Below, one piece after another: positions 35,547 through 47,500 of a stretch of DNA of 64,000 nt. The notes beneath the pieces are model-generated. The model worked only from the letters and a program-made list of their open reading frames with translations, was not told the DNA's origin and searched no databases. This stretch comes from Nocardia xishanensis NBRC 101358 (GTDB taxonomy: Bacteria > Actinomycetota > Actinomycetes > Mycobacteriales > Mycobacteriaceae), in the NCBI RefSeq assembly GCF_001613365.1, contig NZ_BDCF01000029.1, forward strand, positions 1 to 64,000, written 5' to 3'. Within the stretch, counting starts at the first letter, position 1. Every line of letters starts with the position of its first letter. Both the position numbers and the translations under genes were made by a program.

Positions 35547-38500
35547 CTATCGACCGAACGCGGTCGGATCGAAGAAGTCGGCGGCGGAGTCGGCACGGGG
35601 CGCCGCGTCCGCCTCCGCTCCTCGTCCGGGGGCGTGGCTAGCCGCGATCCGACTTGCCGCCGGGCCCGTTGCCGCGGTTGCCGTACCAGCGCCGGTCTTC
35701 GGCCCGTAGAGCCCCAGAGTGCCCGGACCGGCCGAGCCGATCCGGCCGAACTGGTTCAGGTAACCAAGGGGCACGGGAAACTCCGGGCCGCCGTGCGGAT
35801 CACGCACAACCACCGACGTCGGCGCGCCGAGTCTGCCGCCCTCGGCGCTGGCACGGTCTATCCGGACAACAGAGTATGCGTGTCCGGGAAGCAACGTGAC
35901 GGAGTTCGGTAGAAGCGCACCGGCATTCCGACTCGTACTCATGCTCACGGTGTCGCCCCGCTGGAGTAGGTAATCGATCCGTTCCGCCATCCACGCGGCC
36001 TCTGTGGTATCTGTCAGCTCGATGCCGCGTTCCCATTCCGCGAGAAGCTCATGCAGTGCCGCCGCCGATTGCATCCACTGGTCCACCAGGAACAATGCGA
36101 GCTGATCGACGTCATCATCGGCGCTGCCGTCGGCGGGCCAGTTCGGCAGTACATCGACGATCGCCGCCGCCACATGCTCGTCCCCCACAACCTCGACGAG
36201 CTCCGCAAGAGCCATCGTCCGCAGGTCCGAGGGTCTCCGGTTCGCGGCCTCCACGCTCATAGCCGCCTCGAGGCCCACGATTTCCAGCTCTCCCGCCAAT
36301 ATCTCAGCCGACGCGGCGCTACTCTCGCGACTAGCGATCAGCTGAGCGAGGCCGGAACTACCTCCGACCATGCTGGTCAGCGTCTCTCGCTCGATCCCGA
36401 ACGAGAATATGGGCAACGCAGTCTCGACACTGCGTGTCGGCTGAAAACGACCTGCGGCACCCGGCATCCGAGGGGGTCGCAATTGTCCGGCTGCGGGCCC
36501 ACTCATCCCACCGTCGAGCCCCTGATACCCCGCTTCTCCGCCATGGAATACCGCCCATGCCTTTTCGATCACCGCGGGCCACAGCGGCCGCGACACGTCA
36601 TTTGCCGCGTAAATCATCTCCCCCGCAGGGGTCTGGTAGAAGGTGTCGTCCACCTTGATCCAAACCCAACTTTCGTTCGCCGGATCATAGAAACGAACGC
36701 TGAACGTGCGTTCCTGCCCTTCTTCGACATCGTCCTCATGAATCATCTCGCGGATCAGGTCCGGGTTATGACTGGCCAATCCGATCAGATTCGACAGCAG
36801 GTAGCAGTCCCCGATCCGGCCCTGTTGCACATCTTCCGGACGCGGAACGTCATTCAGATAGAGCTGACCGAACGCTCTGCCGATAACGATGCTCAATCCA
36901 CCAGCTATACCGACCGGAAGCCATCCACCATCCGGGCGACGCAGGTCGACCCTCTCCGGCTCGTGTGGGTTCAGCCGAATGGCGATACTGGAGTCACTCC
37001 ACTCTACGACCTCGTGAGCAGTATCGACGCAGAACAACCCGGAGGTTCGCGGGTGCCAGTTGTGTTGTGCCGAATCGTACTCGAATGCCTTGTTCACCAC
37101 AGCATCCGGAATTCTCAGAGAAGTACCGTCGGATTTGCGGACCTCCCGAATTACCAAGCTACCGACGGTACTCGTCCCAGATTCGGTGAGTGTGGAATTC
37201 AAGGCGACAGCTACCAGCCTCCCGTCCGCATCACTCACGACCGCGTGGGTGTCCGGCATACGGTATCGAACCGCTGGCATCGCGATCGCCAGTCCCGGGG
37301 GCGGCGCATCCTCCCGGCCAGCGGGCGCCGGAACCAGCGACCGCTCGAATTCTGCTGCGAACCCGTCTGATTCACTCGACATCATCGACGCCAGGTGCTG
37401 GCCCAACAGCAGGACACCGTCAGCATCCGCAGTGTCGGCAGGCAGCGTCTGCGAATCCTGGATCAGCACGTCGTCGGTCGCCGAATGCGTGCCCATCGCC
37501 GAGAACTGCGAATCGTTGTGAGCCTGCGCGCCAACCGCGTCCGGTTTCGGCACCGGATCGCCGAGCGCCCCGGCGCGCGCGGCTCCGAAGGCGAACAGTG
37601 TGGCAGGACCCGAGGAGCTGATCGTGCGGAATCGGTTGAGATTCTGCAAGGGAACCCGGATCTCCGTGGCCGTGTCGTACGGGTCACGCACCACTACCGT
37701 CGTCGGCACACGCTTTTCGCCCGCGGTACCGGATGGCTCGACCCGGACGACGGAGTACGCATGCCGTTCACGCAGCGTGTTGCCGGATCGGGGGGTGTCC
37801 GAGGACTGCCGAGCGGTCGACAGGGTCACGGTGTCACCGCGCTCGAGCAGGTAACGGATCCGCTCCGCGATCCACACCGCGATCGTGGTGTCTTCCAGCT
37901 CGGCATCCGAAACCCATGTCTCCAGATGCGCCCGCAGCCGCTGTCGCGGCGAATCCCACTGCGCTGCCAGGAAAACGCCGAACCACGCACCGTTGTCGAT
38001 GCCGCCTGCGCCTTCCCACTGACCGAGGGCCTCACTGATCGCGGAGGCCAACGCATCGCCACCCAGAACTTCTGCCAGCTGCGATCGATCCATCTCCCGA
38101 AGATCCGACGGACGCAACCCCTGGTCATCCATCACCCGCCGGACGGCGGTGATCGCACCCACTGACTCGGTATCGACGAACGCCGCGAAATCCGTCGCGG
38201 GACCCACAGAATCGAACCGCGCTTCCCAATCCAGAACCAGCTGGGCGAAACCGGAACTACCCAGCAGTTCGGCGAGCAAGTCGCGGTCGAGTTGGAACGG
38301 GTGCGTGAACAGCGGCTCGTCCACACTACGCGTCGGCTGTGTCCGGCCCGCGCTGCCTGGCATCACCGGCGGACGCAGCTGACCCGCCGTCGCGCCCGGC
38401 TTGCCCATATCAATGCCCCGGTATCCACGGTCCCGGCCATGGAAGGCCGCCCATGCCTTCTCGATCACGGCGGGCCACAGCGGCTGCCCGGCCACATGTG

Positions 38501-41500
38501 CCGCGTATTTCATCTGTTCCTGGGAGTTCCGGTAGAAGGTGTCGTCCACTTGGACCCACATCCAGCCGTTCCGAGGATCGGAGAACCGCACCGCGAACGC
38601 GCGCACGCCATCGACCACGGATTCGCGAATCATGTCCCTGATCAGCTGCGGATTCCTGTCCGCCAGACCCACCAGCGACGACAGCAGATAGCAATCGCCG
38701 ACCGCGCCCTGCACGACGTGACTCGGCAGCACGGCCCCTTCGTCACCGAAAAGCGGTCCACTCGCCTTTCCGACTCCGATATCCAACAGCCCCAAACCAT
38801 CGACCGGCAACCACTCACCGCTCGACTCGACGAGAATCTCCGTTTTCGCCGGATCGTCCGCGTTCGGCCGCACGGTGACGTGTGAACCCGTTGCCCACTG
38901 ATGCACCTGGCCGGTGGCATCGCTGGCCACCCGAAGAGGATTCGGAATGGTCACCGTCGCGGGCGGCATCGAGGTGCGCAATCCCTTCGGCGGCTGGTGC
39001 TCGGAACCTGGCATCGCCTGCGGCGTCGACTCGACAACCTTTACCTCCAGGTCCGCCGCCGACCCGGTCAGCCTGCCCCAGGGGGAGCCGCCCACCATGT
39101 CCGCGTCGATATCGCCCGGCGCGGACGCCGCGTCCTCGGTGACCAAGCTCTCCAGGTCGACGTACTGGGACCACTCGTCCACTCCGGCCAGAGATGCCGA
39201 TGTGTCATCGACTCTCGGTCCGGTGTTCTCGTCAGTCCGGTGTTCGTCGGGAGCGGCGATGAGATCTCTTGGCACGGAGCTGTCGCAGTCCGCGAATTCG
39301 GGCGCCTGGTCAGCGTCGTCGATGGCCGGCTGCTGGGAACGCCGCTTCTTCGTAGAACGCGCCCATCCCTGATCCGGGCCAGGCATCTCCGATTCCACGT
39401 CCGACCCACGTTCCGGCCGTGGACCCAAAACGCTGAACAGGTTCGGCACATCGGACCCGACCACCGCCGCAGCCCGCGTATGGCCGAGTTCGCCGGTTTC
39501 CACAGCGACCGATCCACCTGTTACAGCGGAGAGACTTTCCGGCGGGACAAGTGCGTCCAGCCAGGCGAAGTCATCGTCGTCCACATGTGCCGAAGCGCCC
39601 TCAGCGGCCAGTTCGATATCTTCCAGCCGCTGAGTGGGGTACTGCTGCGCATCGATATGCCGCTGGTGGGAATGCCGATGCGAGACGGCGGCCAGTCCCG
39701 AAGCCTCCGCACCAGCGGAGGAATCAGCCACGGATACATGCGCATTGGACTGCGATGGAAGAGCTTCCCGGCCCGCCCATGTGTCTCGATAGTCCTGTGC
39801 AACCCACATTCCACGCACACCCGACCGGGCCAGGTATCCAATGATTGTATCGAATCGAGGTTGGCGCACTATATCTGTGCCCGGCATTGTGTATCGTAGG
39901 TGCAATCGACCTTTTATGAGCAATGTTTTTGCACAAACCAACGCCCCTGAGTGATCGAGATAGGCAATGCGGATTCCAGATTGGACGATATGCTGTTCAG
40001 CCTCCCTCAACGAAATTTCCGCCGGTACAAGCCGCAGAAATTCCTTGACCCGTTCGGCGATCGGACCAATATCCGGCTCAGCAGTGGCCGGGGTCGATCC
40101 GGGCATCCCAGACGCAATGACGACAGACCGCGACTGTGGCTCATCATCAACCGCGAGCCCATCATCTGTCCTAGCACGGTCGCCGTCCTCGCGGGTAGCG
40201 GGGGCAGACCGCGACTTCTGCTGATCAATAGCCGCGTCCACATCATCCAGCCAGGCGAGGTCCATGCCTTCGAGATCGGCAGGAACAGACCGTAACTCCT
40301 GTTCATCAAGAGCCGCTTTTACATCATCCAGCCAGGCGAGATCCGTATGCCCGAGGTCGGCCTGGGTTGAATCGCCGTGCTCCTGCGCGCCCTGACCACC
40401 GCGAACGTCCATCCCGGCCCGCGTCGAACGCTCGGTCGGAACATGCAGCTCGCCCTGCGCATGCTGGAAGCCCACGGTATCCACGACCGCGCTACCGTTT
40501 CGGTGCACTGCCACCCAATAATGCGCACCACCGTCCACACGATTCAACATGAACGTATTCAACTGCTGCTCAGTCGACCCGAAATGCAGATGCTTTACAC
40601 CGCCATCCGAGTGATACACGTCCAGATTCAATCTCAATGCGGCAGCCGCCGACGGCAACAAATGATCAGCGGCATCGCTGTCCCACGTGTCAGGCTTCAG
40701 CAATTCCGTCAACTGCCGCACGAACTCGGTCCGACGCTCTTCCAACGGCTCGGAAAGCATGAACCCACCCAAGTACGCATCCGGATCAGCCAGCATCATC
40801 CGCACGACCCCATCCCGAAAATCCCGATGCGCACCCCGATCGGCCACATCCGCACCAACCGCCCGCGCCAACGCCTCCCACAAACAATTCCCCACCCCAG
40901 GCTGCGACTCCCACACACTGCCCACACCCGGCGGACGAATCCCACTGATCTCATCTCGAACCTCACGCACCGACAAGACCCCGCCATACCGTTCCGCCTC
41001 CGCTTCGGAAGCCGAAACGTTTGCCACGGAGGATGATTCGTTCACCCCCGCACCACGCAGCCGCACGGCGCTCCTATCGTGGCCTGCACGACCGGAATCG
41101 GAACGCGACTGGTCTGCGGCGGATGCTCGCGTCGGCGATACCGGTTCGTCCGCAATGAGTTTCGTCGGCTCGCTGCCGTCGAGGTGTTGCCTCGTTTCGG
41201 TGACCGGATTGTCCGAGAACCGCGCACGTCGGCTCTCGGAACGGACATTGTCCGGTCCGATGAGTTCGCCCGCCGACTCGGAACCATCCGGTCGCTCGGC
41301 GATCAGACCGTACACAACCGGGCCGAGCATTCCGACGAACTCCTCCCGAGTCAACAGGCGAGTTTTTCCCTTCGGGAGAATCACATGGAATTTCGGCGAA
41401 TAGTCGCCGTCGCGCTGGGCGCGCTCCTGGTTTCTTCCTACCACGTTGACGCGGTACGTCCGCCCAAGCTTGACGAACAACCACAACCGCGCGCCCGGCA

Positions 41501-44500
41501 CCAACCGCGGATCGTCCGCCCCGAGCCGGGGCACGAATTCGGTGGCACTGGGCGTTTCCCGCATCACCCTTCGAGCCCAGTCCGCCAGTCCGGGCACCGT
41601 GCGCGGAGACTGCTCGGAATGCGGTTGGGTCGGTGCGTGCGGCACAGTCGCCGAGGCCAAGGGTCCCGTATCACCGATATTTCGGTCGCGCGCGCTGACC
41701 AGCTCGCGGCGCGCGGTAATAGCTGCCTCCGGGGTCAGCACGGATCCGGTTACTTCCGCCACTGTGCGCGACCGCGGCAACGATCTCAGCAGACCCCGGG
41801 CACCGTGACCGACCGTCGCGTCCGCCGATCCCGGAAGCGAAGTCATTTGCGGCGGTGTGCTGTTCGCACGCTGTCGAGCTACCACCGGCGCTGGCGCCGA
41901 GGCCTGTGCGAGCGTGGCCTCCGCGAGCGCTGAGCCGGGATCGATCCGCTGAGCCGCCGCGCTCGTCGCGCCAGACGCTGGGAGCGAGCGGCTTTCGCGC
42001 GGCCGCGGGCGAGCGCCGGCCGCCTCGCGGGCGAGCGGCGTGACCGGGCGGTGGCCCGTCTTGGCAGCTTGCACGAGTTCCACCAAAACGTGGCCCGTCT
42101 TGTCAGCTCGCACAAGCTCCAACAAAACGTGGCGCTCTTCGTTGGCGACCAGCGCGTAGGGAGGTAGGCCGAGCACATCGCCTACCAGCGGGTCGAGGTG
42201 CTCCAGTAGGAACGGCCCGCCGTGGTCGTATTCACGGGTCAGGATGTCGACGGCACGGCGGATGGCGGTCAATCGCTCCTTCGTCGGCTGAGTGGTCCCG
42301 TCGAGGTATTGCGCAGCGCGGACGATATCCCTCGTGCGGTCGATGTCCTCCTTGCGCACGACCTCCGTCGAGCGGCCACCGCTGAACCACGCCAGCGCGC
42401 GGGCGGCGACCCCATGTTCCCGGTGAACCCCGATATCCTTGGCCAACTCGGCAAGTTCCGCGTCCGTGCGGTTGACCTTCTCGGCCGGATCGGCCCCGGT
42501 GAAGTAGCTCAGAACAACCCTGGACCGTACCTGTGCCGCACCATCGCCGATCATGCGCGCGTGCTGCGAGTTTCGCTCTCTTCGGCGCACGGACACCTGG
42601 AGATCGGCGGCCGAGAAATGCGGGTCCAGTCCGGCCAGATGGGCGTGAAGGCGACCCAGGAAATAGCCCCCGACCGCATTGCCGCGCGCGGCGGCCAGTC
42701 CCTTCTCGTCGGGCATGGACTCGACCGTCAAGTCCAGACGGGGCAGTCGCATGGCTTGGTTCTGCCGCCATGCCACGACCTTCGCCAACAGCGCCGACAT
42801 CTTGTCCAATCTTTCCTGCTGGACCGATTCGAGGGCCGCGCTCCCGGGGGAGAACTCCAACTCCTGACGCTGGGTCCCGTGGTTGGCGACGAGCACCACG
42901 GCGATTCGATTGGCCGTCGGGCCGACGACTTCGAAAAACGACTCACCGCGCGCACGCCCGTACATTGCGACGGTCCACATATCGCCGCCGGAGCCCAGTT
43001 CCTCGCCGAAGACGGCGGCCAGGTTTTGCTTCGCGGCACCACGTGCTGTGGCCAAGTCCCAGTTCAGCGTGTCGCGCTTGTTCTGCATCGCAGTGGTGTG
43101 AGGTGAATTCCTCGCCTCGGCATCGAGTACCGCGAGCCGCTCCTCCGCGTCCAGGACCTTCCGCATGCTTTCCATGAGTTTGTACCTGGGGTCCTTCGCG
43201 CCGAGACCGTGTGCGGCGGCCAGCCACGCTCGCATGTTTGGACGGCGGTAGTGCTCCAGGTTCAGGTCGAGCACATCGTCGAGTTTCTTACCGTGCGAGG
43301 AACGTATGTTGTGGTTCTCGATGGTGATCTGATGCTGTCCGTCCTGGCTTTCCAGCACGACCGGCGCGAAATGGTAGCCGTAGCGGGTGGGGATCTCCCG
43401 CGAACCTTCGCTGTCTTGCGACGACGCGATCGCCTGGAGGAGGTACGCCTCCATCGGCCTGGCGAACGCCGCGGCGTTCACACCCAGCACCGACTCGGCT
43501 GCCTCGAGTGCCTGATTCCGGCTGATCGAGAACGAGTCGGCCACAGTGCTGTAAGACGCTCCAGGAATCGGCCATTCGTTCTGCGGCTCATCGATGGCGC
43601 GGGAAACCACAACGGCGGCCGATTCCGGCGTAACCGAGTAGAGCTGCGGATTGTCGGCCACTCTGGCCAAGAGGTCGGCCAGATGATGGGTTCCAGCCAC
43701 CTCGGTCGTGGACAATGTTCGAATCGGTGCGGTCGTCACCGCCCCGGTGCCGCCGAATGCTTCGGAACGGCTGTCGAACAGGACCATGTGTGTATGTGGT
43801 CCGCCCAGAACCTGCTCGGAGAAATCGCGGCACACGTCCGTCGGCGCATTGCGGAATTCCGGAGCGACCCGGAAGAGCCGCTTCTTCTGACCGTCGTGAA
43901 CGAACTCGACATACGTATCTTCGTCCAAGCTCAGGCGCACCTCGCTACCCGCCTGCGCCAAGGTCTTGGACGCCCTCTCGACGACCTCCGGGAGAGCGTA
44001 GAAATCTTTCGCGTCGGACGTATCCGCATTCAGCGCTATCGAACCATCGCCCGAGACCCGCAGGCTTGGGTGCTGATGCACGACGACCGGCCGTGCCGCG
44101 CGGATGCGAGGAAAGGACAGCGCAGTACCGTCATCCGAGACCTGACCTTTTTCCACGTTGTGCGGATCACGCATAGCGAACGGTCCCGAGCGGAGCCGAT
44201 CCTTGGCAGACATAGCGGCAATGGATTCGGGCGAATGCGGCGTCACCAAAGTGTATTCGGAGACGATCCGAGACGGACTCGGCGCCGGCGGCGCGGGACG
44301 CCCACGCTCGGCACGCGCTGACGGAATCACGTCCCCACTCTCGGGCCGGGCCGCCGCGGTCTCCAACTTCGCTGTCGATGTCGAGGCAGGGCCCGGCTCC
44401 CCCGACGCGGATACCCATCCGGTGCCGACGCCGAAGGTCTCTAGCCACAAGAACTGGTGCATCTCGTGCAGCGGCACGAGGATCTGCTCGGCCGGCCTCT

Positions 44501-47500
44501 GCGGATCGCGGACCCGGACGCCGGTGGCCCTGCCCGATTCCCACTGGACGTGGTCCAGGGTGTACGCGTGGTTGACAGTCAGGCCGGTACGCGGGAGCTC
44601 GCTGCTGTCAGCCCGCGTGGCGGTACCCAAAACCACCAGATCACCCCGGGAACGGAGTTCATGGCATCGACCTGCCAACCACTCGGCGAGACGTGTGTCG
44701 GATAGGGCATCATCCGAATCCCACTGGCGCAGAATTATTTCGAGACGATCGAGCGCAGGTTCCAAGTGGCTCTGCACGTAACCCGCGAAGGCCCAGGAGT
44801 CCGACGGGTCTAACGCGTCGTGCTCGATGAGCGGCCGCAAGTCGTCGATCACCTGCGCGAGCCCCGCGCTTCCGAGCAGTTCAACCAATTCGTGGCGGTC
44901 CATATCCGCCAGGAGCATTGGATCGGACGCAGCGGTTCGCATCCGTTCCCCGATCCGCCACCAGACGTCGGGCAGCACCCGGAAACGCACGAAGTCCACG
45001 AAATCGAGGCGGCCGTCGCCCCGGTGGGTGGCCAATACAGGGTCGTCCGTCCAATCGGGTGGCGACCACTCCAGAATCAGCTGAGCGAAACCGTCGCCCG
45101 GTGCGTCATCCGAGGTCAGAAGATCAGCCAGCGTGTCACGGTCCAACAGTGTCGGATCGGCCAGAATCACTTGCGAGACGCCGACGCGAGATTGTGGCGT
45201 GCGCCACCCAGGCGTCGTGCGTGGCAGCAGGCTCACCGCCGCCGATGCGGAATCCCCGCCGATGACCCCGGCGTATCCCTGTTCCCGGCCCCGGTAGACC
45301 GCCCACGCCTTCTCCCACACCGCGACAGCCAACGGCCTGCCGCGCTCCCCCGCATAGAGCAGGTCACCGGCGCGATCGACATAGAAGACGTTGTCGACCC
45401 GGATCCACACCTCCAGGTCACCCTCGAAGAACAACACGCTGTAGGTGTTGTCCTCCGGATGCCAACGGATCAGCTTGTCGAGCAGGTGCGGATACGCGAG
45501 CACCATGGCGATGAAGTTCGCTATCTGGTAGCACGTACCGAGACCACCCTGCGCGAAGTCCGCCGAGCGCGGCGCCAGCAGCTCGCCGTCTTCGCCCCGT
45601 GGCCACAGCGGACCGGTGACGGGTTCGGCTCGCACGGGCAGCAGCTGCCCGGACACCTGCCGCCACCGGTCTTCCGCGGCGTGGTAGACCTCGGTCACCG
45701 TGGCGTCATCGGTACGCCGCGCGGCGGCCACACCCGGTTTCAACCACAGCAGTTCGCCGTCGAGATCCCGGTAGATCCTGCCGAGGACGGCCGGGGACAA
45801 CGTCCAGGTACCGTCGTCAGCCGCTTCTCGGACGAAATACGCGTCGACCAGATCCCGTTCCAATATCACCGATGCGTCGCCGGGCTCGCCAACGACATAG
45901 CGACCGTCTCGGTCGACGACGGCTCGGGTCGAGCTGCCCTCGTCGAATGCGACAAATCGGTCGCCGACACTGAGAACCAGAAGGTACTCGCCCGAAATGC
46001 TCTGCACGGCAGCAGGCATCACCGCCGGTTGATCCGGCGGCTCGGTGGCAGGGGTCCACTCCGGACTGAGCGCCGCAGCCGCGGTCGAGCCGTCGTCCGC
46101 GCTGTCGGTCGCCGACCGATCGGTGACGGCACTCGGTCGAGCGGCCTGAATGTCGTACTCCGCGAACATATTCGCCAACTCGGCATCGCCCCACGGCGCA
46201 CTGTCACCCGAGTGGTCCGTGAAATACCCTGGCCCCCAACCGTTCGCCGCTCGCAGCGCGGCGTCCTCGATATTCGACCCACGAGGCTCGGTCGGCCCGA
46301 CCCGGAGTCCGGCGCCCGACCCCTCGGGCAACGGACGCTCGAGCAACGCCCCGTGCTCATCCACCGCGACGTGGAAATGCCCGCCATTACCGGTCGACCG
46401 CAACAACGTGTACACCGGTCCCCGCCCGAAACGCAGGTGTGTGGTCTGATGGCTGGGATCATCGACATCGATGTTCAGCCCGAGCTCCCACGCCAGATAC
46501 GGCAGGAACAGCTCCGCCACGGGACCCATGTATTCCCCGGCCTCGAACAAGGTGGTGAGCTGCTTGTCGAACACGGCTCGCCGCACCTCGTCCGGTACCC
46601 CTGGCATGAAGCCGCCGAAGAGGTTCCATACCGCATCCGGTGCACCCGGCATGAAGCCGCCGAAGAGGTTCCATTCACGGGCCGCGCGCACACGCAACGC
46701 CTCCACAACCGCGATCCGCAGATCCTGGTGCGCGGTGGGGTCACGCATATCCATCAACTCCGCCAGGGCATGGAACAAACAGTCGCCGCCACCGGGCATC
46801 GACTTCCATGCGCCGCCTCCTGGCGCCAAGACCCCCTCGACCACCGCACTCACCGCGCCCACCGCCGACTCGGTCGCGCCGCCGGTCAACGACGGTCGGT
46901 CGGACACACCTGCCCAGATATTCGGCACGGCGGCGTACTGGTAGTGGTTACCGCCCACCCGCATCAGGTGGATGACCGGCGCGGCCGGATCACGATTCTC
47001 CGGAACGAATTCCTGCGGCTGACCGGTCTCCGGCACCACGACCACCACCGTGCCGGTCGCGTCGGCGAGCAATCGCGGAGCCAGATCACCCACCTCGGAA
47101 TCCCAGTGCCCGCGAGTACTCAAATCCGATGCCAATCCCGAGACGTGCTGCTCGGTGGGCGCGGTGATGAACGGTCGATACCGGTCGATGCCGTCCAGCA
47201 GCCTGTCCGACAGCCGATTGCGCAACTGGTCGACGGCGGCGGCACCCTCGTATCCCACCTGGCTCAACCATCCCCCGCCGGCGTGTATCGCGGCATGGAA
47301 GAAGCAATCACCGTCGTCGGGGACATCGATCGCGAACATTTGCCGATCCGCCAGGAAGTTCCGCTGCGAATCGTTCAGTCGCGACGGCAGCGCCACGCGC
47401 ATCATGTCGCCTGGGCCCGCGAGTACCGTGAGCTGTGTCGGCCTCTCCGGACCGTGGAAGCGCTGACTGCCGTCCCCCGCGATCACCCGAACCCGGACAC

